64,000 nucleotides of DNA from JACCZX01 sp963801035 (GTDB lineage: Bacteria > Pseudomonadota > Gammaproteobacteria > Burkholderiales > Burkholderiaceae_F): positions 814,448-878,447 of the forward strand of contig CAWDDF010000003.1 in the NCBI GenBank assembly GCA_963801035.1. The letters run 5' to 3'. The position numbers and the translations under genes were made by a program. Shown one piece after another: positions 27,582 to 35,933 of the stretch. The notes beneath the pieces are model-generated. The model was not told the DNA's origin and searched no databases. It saw only the letters and a program-made list of their open reading frames with translations. Within the stretch, counting starts at the first letter, position 1. Each line of letters opens with the position of its first letter.

Positions 27582-28901
27582 ATGAACTCCGGAGCTTTGG
27601 TTGTACCTTCGATGCCGAGACAAAGATCTCAGCGTCATCAACGAGCAAACGAGATGTCGGGCGCCACTCCTGCCGCCGTCGCGGCGTACGAGCGGGCCGT
27701 GTTGGACTTCCAGAACTGGCGGCGCGGCGCGGATGCCCATGTCGCGGCGGCGCTCGAGGAGGCGCCCGATTTCGTCATGGCGCATGCACTGCAGGCTTAT
27801 ATGCGCATCTGCACTCGCGATCCGGAACGAGTGCGCTCCGCGCGACCGGTCCTCGAGCGGCTGAGTAACCTGCCCGCGAGCAACCGCGAGCGTCTGCACT
27901 TCCTGGCTATCGATGCCGTCATTAGCGACGATTACGAGCGCGCCAAGGGTCACCTCGGCAAGATCCTGGATCTCGACCCACGCGATAGCCTTGCCTTGCA
28001 CGTCGCCCACGCGTTCGATCATCTCACCGGCGATGTCGACTGCTTGAACAAGCGTGTTGCTGCGGTGTTGCCGGCGTGGTCGAGCGACGTTGCCGGCTAT
28101 TCCGCCGTGCTTGCAATGCACGCCTTCGGACTCGAGGAGGCGGGTGAATTCCAACGCGCGGAGCGGACGGCGCTTGCGGCCCTCGCTCTCGACGACTCGA
28201 ACGCGCGCGCGCACCACGTGATGGCGCACATATTCGAAATGACGGATCAGCCCGAAGCAGGAGTGCGCTGGTTGACCGAGCACAGGGACCGGTGGGAGAC
28301 GGATACAGTGGTCGCCACGCACTGCTGGTGGCACCTCGCTTTATTCCATCTTTCGCTAGGCGATCTCGACCGGGCGCTCGACTTATATGACCGCCGGATT
28401 CGCGTCTCCCGTTCCTCCGACATCGCAGACCTGATCGACGCCTCCGCACTCCTCTGGCGCATCCAATTGCAGGGCGGCAAACCCGATCGCCGCTGGATGG
28501 AACTTGCCGGCGAGTGGGCTCTGCATATCGACGATGGTTTCTGCAGCTTCAACGACGTTCACGCGATGCTTTCCTTCGTCGGCGCTCGTCAGTGGAACCT
28601 TGCTGGACGTCTGGAACAGGCATTGGCAGGGATGCAGCGATCGTCGACGCGACATGCCGAAACGACGCGCCAGCTCGGTCTCCCGGCGTGCCGTGCGTTG
28701 CGCGCGTTTGGTCAAGGAGACAATATTCTCGCCGTCGAACTGCTTGAACAGCTTCCGCCGCGCGCATACCAACTAGGCGGAAGCCATGCACAGCGCGACG
28801 TACTTTATCTAACGCTGCAAAGGGCCCTCCGCTTCACTTCGTCCTTGCGTCCGCGAGCATCGCGTGCCCGAATCGAGGCGCAGATCTCTCGCATGCACTG
28901 A
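27582..28901 (+). CDS. TPR protein of the TTC38 family
   Basis: 439 residues from ATG 27582, chosen for the GAGGGA site. The protein is an alpha-helical repeat array. Motifs such as FVMAHALQAYMRICTRDPE, HVMAHIFEMTDQPEAGVRWL and THCWWHLALFHLSLGDLDRA match the TTC38 (tetratricopeptide repeat protein 38) family, present in bacteria and animals without a defined biochemical role. The conserved His-rich HCWWHLALF segment lies in the middle. There is no signal peptide and no membrane segment, so it is probably cytosolic. It appears monocistronic, with a 100-base gap before the zinc-ribbon gene. Confidence 0.8.
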   Translation: MNSGALVVPSMPRQRSQRHQRANEMSGATPAAVAAYERAVLDFQNWRRGADAHVAAALEEAPDFVMAHALQAYMRICTRDPERVRSARPVLERLSNLPASNRERLHFLAIDAVISDDYERAKGHLGKILDLDPRDSLALHVAHAFDHLTGDVDCLNKRVAAVLPAWSSDVAGYSAVLAMHAFGLEEAGEFQRAERTALAALALDDSNARAHHVMAHIFEMTDQPEAGVRWLTEHRDRWETDTVVATHCWWHLALFHLSLGDLDRALDLYDRRIRVSRSSDIADLIDASALLWRIQLQGGKPDRRWMELAGEWALHIDDGFCSFNDVHAMLSFVGARQWNLAGRLEQALAGMQRSSTRHAETTRQLGLPACRALRAFGQGDNILAVELLEQLPPRAYQLGGSHAQRDVLYLTLQRALRFTSSLRPRASRARIEAQISRMH

Positions 28902-29001
28902 CTGCGCGGTAGTGGCGTCGGCTTAGGTGGCTCGACCTGATGGCGGAATCGGCCACTAACGGACCCTTGCGCTGTCGGCCAAAATCTGCTGTAAAGCGGT
29001 C

Positions 29002-29502
29002 ATGAGCCACCTCTGCCCACGTACCCAACGCCCCCTTCGCAAAATTCGCATCGGGGGAGTTGAACTCGAGTTCTCCGATGCGTGTGGCGGAGCGTTCTTC
29101 GATCGCTTCGAACTGGAGCGGTTCGACGATGCCGTCGAGTTTCCTGGCGACCAGCTAGCCGAACTGATGAATCGCCATCGCACTGGCGGCTTGGACTTCT
29201 CGCTGCGGCTGCGCTGTCCCAAAGATCCAGACGTTGTAATGATGCGTCGCTTCTACTCACCGAAGAGGCAAGTAGAGGTCGACGAATGTCCTGCTTGTGG
29301 CGGAATCTGGATGGATGCCGGAGAGCTTGCTGCAGCGCGAGTCGAACGACCGGACGAAGCCGCCAGCCGTCGACAAACGGAAGAGTTGCTCGTTGAAGTC
29401 TTAGGCACGCCGGTCGTCGCAGAATTCAAGAAGGAGCAGGCCGACATCGAAGCGTCGACGCGACGCATCCGCAAGCTGTTCGGATCTTTCAAGCTGGATT
29501 GA
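29002..29502 (+). CDS. TFIIB-type zinc-ribbon protein
   Basis: 166 residues. Two ribbon-like halves are visible. The N-terminal one (CPRTQRPLRKIRIGGVELEF, then DACGGAFFDRFEL) has some Cys positions altered. The C-terminal one is complete: LRCPKDPDVVMMRRFYS plus VEVDECPACGGIWMDAGEL, the zf-TFIIB (PF13453) consensus. The tail (EFKKEQADIEASTRRIRKLF) is helical. Family members are small bacterial proteins of unknown role, perhaps nucleic-acid or protein binding. ATG 29002 gives the normal family start. The YajD-like HNH gene follows 72 bases downstream on the same strand. Confidence 0.8.
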   Translation: MSHLCPRTQRPLRKIRIGGVELEFSDACGGAFFDRFELERFDDAVEFPGDQLAELMNRHRTGGLDFSLRLRCPKDPDVVMMRRFYSPKRQVEVDECPACGGIWMDAGELAAARVERPDEAASRRQTEELLVEVLGTPVVAEFKKEQADIEASTRRIRKLFGSFKLD

Positions 29503-29574
29503 CCCGCTGGCTCACGGCCAACAGCGGACCGAGATCCTGATCCCAATACCTGCCATAACTGATGTCGCAGGCGA

Positions 29575-29949
29575 ATGAAAAAAAGTGACCCGGGAAGACT
29601 TGATCGCATCGTGGCGGAGGCTCGTCGTCACGCAGACGAGCGCGCGCTGGGCTATCGGGAAAAGGCTTTGAAGATCTACCCGTGGATCTGCGGTCGCTGC
29701 GCCCGGGAGTTCACGCGCAGCAACGTTCGGGAGCTGACCGTCCACCACAAGGACCACAATCACGACAACAATCCACCTGATGGCAGCAACTGGGAGCTGT
29801 TGTGTCTGTACTGCCACGACAACGAACACCAGCGGCAGCTAGAAGCGACTGGTGGGGGAAGCAGCAGCTCCGTAGGTGGCCGCGTGTCGACCCACGCGCC
29901 GTTTGCGGGTCTCAAAGACTTACTTGGAAAGAAGCCACCCGCGAAGTGA
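29575..29949 (+). CDS. YajD-like HNH nuclease family protein
   Basis: 124 residues matching the YajD family. RLDRIVAEARRHADERALGYREKAL forms the N-terminal helix. CGRCAREF and CLYCHDNEHQRQ give paired zinc cysteines, and TVHHKDHNHDNNPPDGSNWELL is the HNH core (His-His, Asn, His). The C-terminal ~30 residues (GGGSSSSVGG to LLGKKPPAK) are a flexible tail. YajD is a stand-alone HNH protein common in proteobacteria. Nuclease activity is expected from the fold, but its role is not established. No restriction or toxin partner is nearby. ATG 29575 is the first start after an upstream stop. Confidence 0.88.
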   Translation: MKKSDPGRLDRIVAEARRHADERALGYREKALKIYPWICGRCAREFTRSNVRELTVHHKDHNHDNNPPDGSNWELLCLYCHDNEHQRQLEATGGGSSSSVGGRVSTHAPFAGLKDLLGKKPPAK

Positions 29950-30104
29950 CACAACCAGGTCAGAAACCGGCCATGGGCACGTAGATACTCGCGAGTTAAG
30001 AGTCGGCCAATAGCGGTGGTCCCCACGGCGCGATTGACCCGTTCGATCGAACCTATCGACTTAATTCATTTGATTAACAACGGCGGGCCATCCATATTTT
30101 GGTC

Positions 30105-30338
30105 ATGACCTACATTCGCAACGGCGGAGCCGCCATCAAGACTGTCACCTTCGCGATCGTGCATTTTGCGGTGGCGTTTTCGATCGCTTATCTGCTAACC
30201 CGCGATGTCGGGATCGCAAGTGCGCTCGCTCTTATCGAGCCGCTCGCCAACACGGTCGCGTACTACTTCCACGAGAGAGTGTGGCAATGGCTGCCGCGAA
30301 GCGTGCCGGCCCGGCGACGATTGAAGTTCGGTCTATGA
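30105..30338 (+). CDS. DUF2061 small membrane protein
   Basis: 77 residues from ATG 30105 (TTG 30099 is in frame). The two-helix pattern IKTVTFAIVHFAVAFSIAYLL and GIASALALIEPLANTVAYYF, followed by HERVWQWLP, matches DUF2061 (PF09834), small inner-membrane proteins also found fused to sulfur-assimilation enzymes. The conserved HF/EP/HE(R/K)VW residues are all present. Function is unknown. The gene stands alone between the HNH gene and the nitrile hydratase genes. Confidence 0.85.
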   Translation: MTYIRNGGAAIKTVTFAIVHFAVAFSIAYLLTRDVGIASALALIEPLANTVAYYFHERVWQWLPRSVPARRRLKFGL

Positions 30339-30642
30339 GCTGATTCACGAGGCGGCCAAAAGGCGGCTTGGCATCCCGAAGCAACGACCCAACCCTGAGA
30401 GGGGCCATCCCGTTCGTCCACTGTCGGCCATTGCGACAAGTGCCTTTGTTTGTCGCATGCCGCCAGAAGCGGCGTCGCACTCCCGACCGTCAAATCGCTC
30501 CGTTGCGGACGTTTCAGCGCAGGTGCAAAATGGAATCGCACTGTGTTAGTACGTTGATGTAGATCGTCGGTCAGCCAACAGCGAATATTGACCAATACGC
30601 GCAACTGCGCGCAAGATCGATCAATCACGATGGAGCAAGAAC
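30339..30642. other. Intergenic region upstream of nitrile hydratase genes
   Basis: About 304 bases without a convincing gene; short open frames here have no ribosome site or similarity. Near 30352 and 30423 are GGCCAAAAGGCGG and TCGGCCATTGCGAC, fragments of a GGCCxxxAGCGG pattern seen in several spacers of this window. A promoter for the nitrile hydratase genes is expected here but no boxes are clear. Confidence 0.35.
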
Positions 30643-31239
30643 ATGCTCAGCCCCGATCGAGTCATACAGCGCACCGCCTCAGTTGAGCAAAGGGTTGAAG
30701 CGATTCAAGCCGCGCTCGACGCGCGTGGAATGAACGCCACGGAGGGAGTCGACGAGTTAGACCACCTCGCTCAGGAAGAGTGGATTCCAAAGAATGGGGC
30801 ACGTGTCGTGGCGAGAGCGTGGGTTGATTCAGCGTTCCGCGCTCGCCTACTCGCGAACGGCCGCGAGGCAGTCGGCGAGCTTGGCCTCACGCTGCCAAAG
30901 CATCACCGACACCTCGTCGTATTGGAAAACACCGCGACTGTGCAAAACGTCATTTGCTGCACCCTTTGTTCGTGCACGGCATTTACGATCATCGGGCTGC
31001 CACCCGATTGGTACAAGGACCTGGAATACCGGTCGCGAGTGGTACGTGAGTCGCGGACGGTGTTAAGGGAAATGGGACTCGACCTGTCACCGGAAGTAGA
31101 GATCCGCGTGTGGGACACGACGGCCGATACCCGTTACATGGTGCTGCCCATACAGCCGAAGGAAACCATCGGCTGGCCGGAAGACAAGCTCGCCGAAGTC
31201 GTGACGCGCGATTCGATGATCGGCGTCGCGCGTCTTTAG
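30643..31239 (+). CDS. nthA: Nitrile hydratase alpha subunit, cobalt type
   Basis: 198 residues. Nitrile hydratase converts nitriles to amides. The metal site is Cys106-Thr-Leu-Cys109-Ser-Cys111 (CTLCSC), where Thr marks the cobalt type and two cysteines become sulfinic and sulfenic acids. It is followed by FTIIGLPPDWYKDLEYRSRV and EIRVWDTTADTRYMVLPIQP. The upstream KNGARVVARAWVDSAFRARLL segment is also typical. The related thiocyanate hydrolase gamma subunit shares this motif, but the single downstream beta-type gene fits nitrile hydratase better. GGAGCAAGA precedes ATG 30643. An extra Cys sits directly before the motif (CCTLCSC). Confidence 0.88.
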   Translation: MLSPDRVIQRTASVEQRVEAIQAALDARGMNATEGVDELDHLAQEEWIPKNGARVVARAWVDSAFRARLLANGREAVGELGLTLPKHHRHLVVLENTATVQNVICCTLCSCTAFTIIGLPPDWYKDLEYRSRVVRESRTVLREMGLDLSPEVEIRVWDTTADTRYMVLPIQPKETIGWPEDKLAEVVTRDSMIGVARL

Positions 31240-31251
31240 TAGAGGCAGGTG

Positions 31252-31869
31252 ATGGACGGCATGCATGACATGGGTGGCAGGCAGGGCTTCGGTGCAGTTC
31301 GCTACACGCGGAACGCGCAGGCATTTCATGCCGATTGGGAAGTGCGCGCCAATTCTCTTTATGCCTTCGCAGTGCGATGCGGCATCTTCAACATGGATGA
31401 ATACCGTCACGCAATCGAGCGCATGGAGCCGCGACACTACCTAGCGGCCAGCTATTACGAACGCTCGCTGACCAGCTTGGCGACACTATTGGTCGAGAAA
31501 GGCGTTGTGACTCGTGAAGAGCTGGAGCAGCGGACTCAGGGACACTTTCCCCTCGCAGCACCGAGCGCGCCAGGACGGACCAACGTCGGCGCGCGTGAGC
31601 GCTTTCAGCCCGGCGATCGCGTTCGCGTACGGACTGACTACGTGCCGGGCCATATACGAATGCCCGGCTACATCCGCGGCAAGACAGGTGTTGTCGTCAG
31701 CGAGTCGCCCGCCTATCCATTTCCCGACGCGCATGCACACGCCGTTGAGGCCGAGAACGAGCCTACGTACGACGTGCGTTTTCGCAGCGAGGACCTTTGG
31801 CCCAGTTCGACTGATCCCGCGCTGGTTCATGTCGGCGTGTTTCAGAGCTACCTCGAACGGGCGTTGTAG
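31252..31869 (+). CDS. nthB: Nitrile hydratase beta subunit
   Basis: 205 residues starting MDGMHDMGGRQGFGAV, the classical beta-subunit N-terminus; GTG 31249 is also in frame. AGAGGCAGG precedes ATG 31252. The N-terminal helical half (FHADWEVRANSLYAFAVRCG, then ERMEPRHYLAASYYERSL) is followed by the SH3-like C-terminal half (FQPGDRVRVRTDYVPGHIRMPGYIRG). It ends HVGVFQSYLERAL, and the length is near the usual ~220. It lies 12 bases after the alpha gene, so the two are one transcription unit encoding the heterodimer. No separate p14K-type cobalt activator, itself beta-like, is visible downstream. Confidence 0.9.
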   Translation: MDGMHDMGGRQGFGAVRYTRNAQAFHADWEVRANSLYAFAVRCGIFNMDEYRHAIERMEPRHYLAASYYERSLTSLATLLVEKGVVTREELEQRTQGHFPLAAPSAPGRTNVGARERFQPGDRVRVRTDYVPGHIRMPGYIRGKTGVVVSESPAYPFPDAHAHAVEAENEPTYDVRFRSEDLWPSSTDPALVHVGVFQSYLERAL

Positions 31870-32079
31870 CGGGTCAGCCCACGACTATTTAATTCCGTCG
31901 TAACGCATCAAAGGTCGCATCGATGCACGGACGTCACGTGCGGCAGAGCGATTGCATCCATCCAAGCTGCAACACGCGGCGACTACATGCAGGCAAATAT
32001 CGCGGCGACACTTGCCAACTACAAAAGGTAGGCACACAATCGCGCCTCGGCACTACAGCTTGTGGTTCGAGATTAGCCG

Positions 32080-32382
32080 ATGCATGGAAACTTCGACTCG
32101 CATTTAGCCGCGTCCAGTGTTTTGGAGCGCGCACTCGCCGAGGTAAGAAAGCGGATACAAGCGCTCGACACGTTCGACCGCCTCAGTGAATCCATCGAGA
32201 CGCTTGTCTGGACTGCGCATCTGAACCTGCGCCGATCCGAGGACCCATCGCTGCCACTCGGTGCGGCAGAAGCTCTGATACAGAACGCTGTCGGAGCGCT
32301 TGACGAGGCCGCGGCCACCATTGAGCGTCTAAAGCAAGAGCTCAAGCAAGCAGAGTCCCGTGTCGCTGAAGCGGTGCAGTGA
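32080..32382 (+). CDS. Small helical protein of unknown function
   Basis: 100 residues, almost entirely predicted helix. ERALAEVRKRIQALDTFDRL and DEAAATIERLKQELKQAESR look like coiled-coil or helical-bundle segments. No Cys, signal peptide or membrane segment is present. Its stop overlaps the GTG start of the next gene (GTGA, 32379-32382), so the two are coupled. It lies 210 bases after nthB, on the same strand. Because the cobalt activator of nitrile hydratase is missing, an accessory role is conceivable, but this protein does not resemble p14K and I do not recognise it. Confidence 0.55.
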   Translation: MHGNFDSHLAASSVLERALAEVRKRIQALDTFDRLSESIETLVWTAHLNLRRSEDPSLPLGAAEALIQNAVGALDEAAATIERLKQELKQAESRVAEAVQ

Positions 32383-32909
32383 CACAGACGTCTGATCGCA
32401 CGCGCTGGTACTCGGCGCGCAACACACCGCCGTTACATAGCGGCGTCTATGAGTTCCGCAGCACGCTGTCGCCGGAATTAACTTCGCTGGATTTCGATCA
32501 AGGTGAAGGCTGGGGAAAGTTCATGTGCATTGGCCCGAGAGTGATCTTTCAGCGCTATCGGCCACGATTGCTTGACAGCTGGCGCGGCAAAGCCCCGATA
32601 TCCGACCAGGAAACGAATATGCGTGAAGATACTGAAAGGTCCGACGAATGGTTGTCGCTTTCACAAGCACCTGCCGATCTCGCTGACGGCTGGTACCGGA
32701 TCGAACCGAACGATCGGTTCGGGCCGTACGCCGAGCATGTGCGTGGTCGCTGGCTGGTGATGCTAAAGACGGGTGAACGTTGCGAATTACCATGGTCTGC
32801 GCTCGACAAGTTTCGCTTCGCTGCGAACGCTTCACCGGCAGAACTCGCTTCACCGAATATCGACGGCACTCGTGATCCCCATGAACTGACCGGCACGCGC
32901 AGTCGATGA
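32379..32909 (+). CDS. Protein of unknown function
   Basis: 176 residues from GTG 32379, overlapping the preceding stop. The sequence is polar, with several aromatic pairs: RWYSARNTPPLHSGVYEFRS, EGWGKFMCIGPRVIFQRYRP and GWYRIEPNDRFGPYAEHVRG. WYSARNTPPLHSGVYE is reminiscent of short DUF domains used in protein binding, but I cannot name a family. There is no signal peptide or TM segment. The codon use is like that of its neighbours. It may belong to the nitrile hydratase transcription unit; the 254-base spacer after it has no gene. Confidence 0.5.
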   Translation: MTQTSDRTRWYSARNTPPLHSGVYEFRSTLSPELTSLDFDQGEGWGKFMCIGPRVIFQRYRPRLLDSWRGKAPISDQETNMREDTERSDEWLSLSQAPADLADGWYRIEPNDRFGPYAEHVRGRWLVMLKTGERCELPWSALDKFRFAANASPAELASPNIDGTRDPHELTGTRSR

Positions 32910-33163
32910 TCGCGACAGCGAAGCCGATCGGACGCGGCGTCGCCGGCTAGACCGGAGCCTTGCCCTTCCCCTTTTTTGAATCAGCTGCCCGTGCAGTGTT
33001 GGTCGCTACAGGCGGCCGAATTCGCTGGCGGGCGGCTCGGATAAGAGCGACGGCTTCCCGACCGCGGCCCGCTCGTTCTCGGGCCTAGACGGTTCGGCCC
33101 CGCAGGCCTGCGATTCGTCACCTTGCCGACCGCCGAGCACACGGCGCCGCCTACGATGGCGGC

Positions 33164-34288
33164 ATGTCAGCATCCGCTTCGCCTTTGATCGAGCGTGCCG
33201 AGACGGGTCGAGGTGACGCGCGCCTCTGGTTCGGCTACGCGAGCCTCGGCGTGCTCTGCTGGGTGCTCTATGCGGTTGCCGGCACTGACTGGGTGCGCGG
33301 CTCGTGGCGACTTTGGGAATCGGCCTACGAGGCGACCTGGAACCTGGGGCCGCCGATACTGCTCGGCACCGTGGCGCTGCCTTGGGTGCGTTGGCTGCAG
33401 CGGCGCGAGAGGACGCCTGCCGCGCGCCTCGGCGCGCACATCCTGGGCGCTCTTGCCTTCGCCGCGCTCTGGCAGTTGCTTGACTTCGCGCTGTCGAGCT
33501 GGTTCTTCGGCCACGACCATGCCGTGGCGACTTTCGAGCAGCGCATCCTCTGGCGCAGCGCGTGGGCGGTCTTCATCTACACCGCTCTGGTGTCAGGCTT
33601 CGGCGGCGCTCTGCATGCGCGACGTGCGCATCGCGCCGCGCTGGCGAGTGCCCAAGCGGAGGCGGCGCTGGTGCAGGCTGAACTGGCCGCGATCAGCGGA
33701 AAGCTCAATCCGCACTTCCTCTTCAACACCCTTAACTCGATCATCTTCCTGACGCGGAAGGATGCGGGCGCGGCAGAGAGCGCCCTGCTGAGCTTTGCGC
33801 GCATGCTGCGCTACCTGCTCGACTCGAACCGCGGTACTGCTGACCGCGTGCCGCTGCGCGAGGAGCTCGACTTCGTGCGTGACTACCTCGACCTCGAGAC
33901 TCTGCGTCTCGGCACAAGGCTGGCGGTCGCGTGGCGCATCGACGACGCTGCGCTTGACGTGGGCATCCCGCCGCTCACTCTGCAGCCGCTGGTCGAGAAC
34001 GCGATCGTTCACGGCATCGCGCCGCGCGCCGAGCCAGGGACAGTGCAGATCGAGGCTGAGCGGCCAAGCGTCGGCGCAGACCTGGTGCTGCGCGTGCGCG
34101 ACGACGGCCCGGGCTGCGTCTGGCCACCTGCACCAGCGACGGGGCGCGCGGACGGCATCGGCCTCGGCACGCTGCGCCGGCGCTTCGAGCTCGACTATGG
34201 CGGCCGCGCTCGGGTGCACATCCGCTCTGCGCCGGGTCAAGGCTTCTGCGTCGAGATTGTCATTCCCGCAAACGAACAGGAATCATGA
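33164..34288 (+). CDS. LytS/YehU-type sensor histidine kinase
   Basis: 374 residues. Four or five hydrophobic helices occupy residues ~20-150 (YASLGVLCWVLYAV; HILGALAFAALWQLLDFALS; SAWAVFIYTALVSGFGG). A helical linker then leads to the His_kinase (PF06580) core: ISGKLNPHFLFNTLNSIIFL with the phosphoacceptor His, then LREELDFVRDYLDLETLRLG and LTLQPLVENAIVHGIAP. The HATPase_c glycines are VRDDGPGC and GIGLGTLRRRFEL. It autophosphorylates and passes phosphate to the LytTR regulator, whose ATG overlaps its stop (ATGA, 34285-34288). The signal sensed by the membrane part is unknown. Confidence 0.9.
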   Translation: MSASASPLIERAETGRGDARLWFGYASLGVLCWVLYAVAGTDWVRGSWRLWESAYEATWNLGPPILLGTVALPWVRWLQRRERTPAARLGAHILGALAFAALWQLLDFALSSWFFGHDHAVATFEQRILWRSAWAVFIYTALVSGFGGALHARRAHRAALASAQAEAALVQAELAAISGKLNPHFLFNTLNSIIFLTRKDAGAAESALLSFARMLRYLLDSNRGTADRVPLREELDFVRDYLDLETLRLGTRLAVAWRIDDAALDVGIPPLTLQPLVENAIVHGIAPRAEPGTVQIEAERPSVGADLVLRVRDDGPGCVWPPAPATGRADGIGLGTLRRRFELDYGGRARVHIRSAPGQGFCVEIVIPANEQES

Positions 34289-35040
34289 AGCGATACACCA
34301 TTTTGATAGCTGAAGACGAACCGCTCGCGAGCGAGGGCCTCGCCGCCTGGGTGCGCGAACTGCCGGAGCTCGAGCTGATCGGCATCCGCGCCGACGGCCC
34401 GAGCACGCTGCACGCGCTGCGCGAGCTCGAGCCCGAGCTGGTGCTGATGGACATTCAAATGCCGGGGATGAGCGGGCTGCAGGTGCTGCGCGCCCTCGCC
34501 GGCGAGCCCGGGCGAACTGAGCCGGCGGTGATCTTCACTACCGCATACGACGAGCACGCCGTTGCCGCCTTCGAGCTCCACGCCGTCGATTATCTGCTGA
34601 AGCCGTTCTCACAGGAGCGCTTCATCGAGGCGGTGCGCCACGCACTACAGACAGTCGGCGCGCCGGGACCCGCGCTGCCAGCGCTCGCGGCGGCCGCGCA
34701 CGGTGAGGTCGAGCTGTTGACGCGGGTGCTCGTGCGCGACGCCGGCAAGATTTTCCCGCTGCTGGTCGAGGCGATCGAGTGCTTGCGCTCCGACACCAAG
34801 TACACCGCCATCGTCAGCCGGGGACGCAGTTACCTGGTGCGCCTGCCGCTCGCGGCCTTCGAGAAGCGGCTAAGCCCAGATCGCTTTCTCAAAATCAATC
34901 GTGGCTGCATCGTCAATCTCGACTTCGTCGTCGCCATGGTCCCGGCCGACAACTCGCAGCTCAACGTGCAGATGAAGGATGGGACGTGCTTCACCGCGAG
35001 CCGCGAAGTCTCGCGTCAACTTAGGGCAGATTCGCTATGA
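34285..35040 (+). CDS. LytTR-family response regulator
   Basis: 251 residues. The receiver domain (1-~125) has acidic Glu10-Asp11 (IAEDEPLA), phosphoacceptor Asp56 (LVLMDIQMPGMSG), Thr in FTTAYDEH and Lys in DYLLKPFS. The C-terminal LytTR DNA-binding domain (~150-250) shows DTKYTAIVSRGRSYLVRLPL, FLKINRGCIVNLDFV and the end FTASREVSRQL. It pairs with the kinase upstream and is coupled to the GIN-domain gene downstream (ATGA, 35037-35040). The three genes form one operon, so the exported protein may be a target or a feedback element. Confidence 0.92.
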   Translation: MKRYTILIAEDEPLASEGLAAWVRELPELELIGIRADGPSTLHALRELEPELVLMDIQMPGMSGLQVLRALAGEPGRTEPAVIFTTAYDEHAVAAFELHAVDYLLKPFSQERFIEAVRHALQTVGAPGPALPALAAAAHGEVELLTRVLVRDAGKIFPLLVEAIECLRSDTKYTAIVSRGRSYLVRLPLAAFEKRLSPDRFLKINRGCIVNLDFVVAMVPADNSQLNVQMKDGTCFTASREVSRQLRADSL

Positions 35041-35753
35041 AGAAGATCTTTTGCGGCGCGTTGCTGCTGTTCGCCTGCTTGTCGGCGCCTTCGTGGGCGC
35101 AACGCGCACAGCTGCAGGTCATTCCGACCGAGCCGTTCGACGCAATTGAGATTTCCGGTTCGGCCGACGTGCGCTTCACGCAGGGTCCGACTGACCAGGT
35201 GATGATGCGCGGCGGCGACGACGCTCTGCGCGACAAGGTGTTCGAGGTTCGCGACAGGAAGCTGCGAATCGGTTTGTCCGGCGCGTGGCGATTCTGGGAC
35301 GCGGACAAGATGCGGATCGAGGTGCAGGCGCGCGATCTGACGCGGGTCACGATCTCAGGTGCCGGCGAATTCCGCGCGCCGGACGCGGTCCGCGTCGGAC
35401 AACTCGCGGTCCTCATCTCAGGCTCGGGCTCGGCGCGCTTCGACCAGTTAAACGCCGAGACGCTTACCTTCCAGATCGCTGGTGCGGGCGACGGCCACGT
35501 AACAGGCTCGACCAAGGACCTGACCCTGAAGATCTCAGGCCACGGCGAGTTTCGCGGCGAAGACCTGCGCACCGAGCGCGGCGACATCGCAGTGAGCGGC
35601 GTCGGCGAGGCCCGCGTCTGGGCGGTGCAGGACCTTCGCATCGCCGTTAGCGGGGCGGCCCAGATCGACTACTGGGGCACGCCGACCGTCAAGCGCAGCG
35701 TCTCTGGCGCGGCGAGAATCAACGAGCGCGGTGCGAAGCCAGCGGCGCGCTAA
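35037..35753 (+). CDS. Exported GIN-domain (DUF2807) protein
   Basis: 238 residues. A Sec signal peptide (MKKIFCGALLLFACLSAPSWA) is followed by the putative auto-transporter adhesin head GIN domain: FDAIEISGSADVRFTQGP, TRVTISGAGEFRAPD, LAVLISGSGSARFDQLNA, LKISGHGEFRGEDL and IAVSGVGEARVWAV. The repeated SG(A/S/H)GE pattern reflects a right-handed beta-helix. The function of DUF2807 is unknown. The gene is translationally coupled to a LytS/LytTR pair, an arrangement also common in Bacteroidetes but less usual here. The mature protein is predicted periplasmic, with no anchor or translocator domain. Confidence 0.85.
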   Translation: MKKIFCGALLLFACLSAPSWAQRAQLQVIPTEPFDAIEISGSADVRFTQGPTDQVMMRGGDDALRDKVFEVRDRKLRIGLSGAWRFWDADKMRIEVQARDLTRVTISGAGEFRAPDAVRVGQLAVLISGSGSARFDQLNAETLTFQIAGAGDGHVTGSTKDLTLKISGHGEFRGEDLRTERGDIAVSGVGEARVWAVQDLRIAVSGAAQIDYWGTPTVKRSVSGAARINERGAKPAAR

Positions 35754-35779
35754 CGCGCCGACAACCCTGCGGGGCGCGT
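35753..35779 (+). terminator. Possible stem-loop at the end of the kinase operon
   Basis: ACGCGCC (35753-35759) and GGCGCGT (35773-35779) pair perfectly across a 13-base loop, starting in the stop codon of the GIN-domain gene. There is no T-run, so a factor-independent terminator is uncertain. Confidence 0.3.
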
Positions 35780-35933
35780 AATCGCATGTCGATAGCTCGC
35801 GGCCAATTGCAGACCTTGGCAGGGACCGTCAAACTTCACCGAGAGGCGGTCTAGCGCGACGAGGTTAACCTAATCTGTTCCGGACATAAACGCAGTCCGC
35901 ACAGAACGGCGGGAGAATAAAAGGAGGTTCCGC

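Noticed and set aside
30643..31869. Thiocyanate hydrolase instead of nitrile hydratase
   Set aside because: The alpha-type motif region resembles thiocyanate hydrolase gamma, but that enzyme has separate alpha and beta subunits, whereas a single full-length beta-type subunit is present here.
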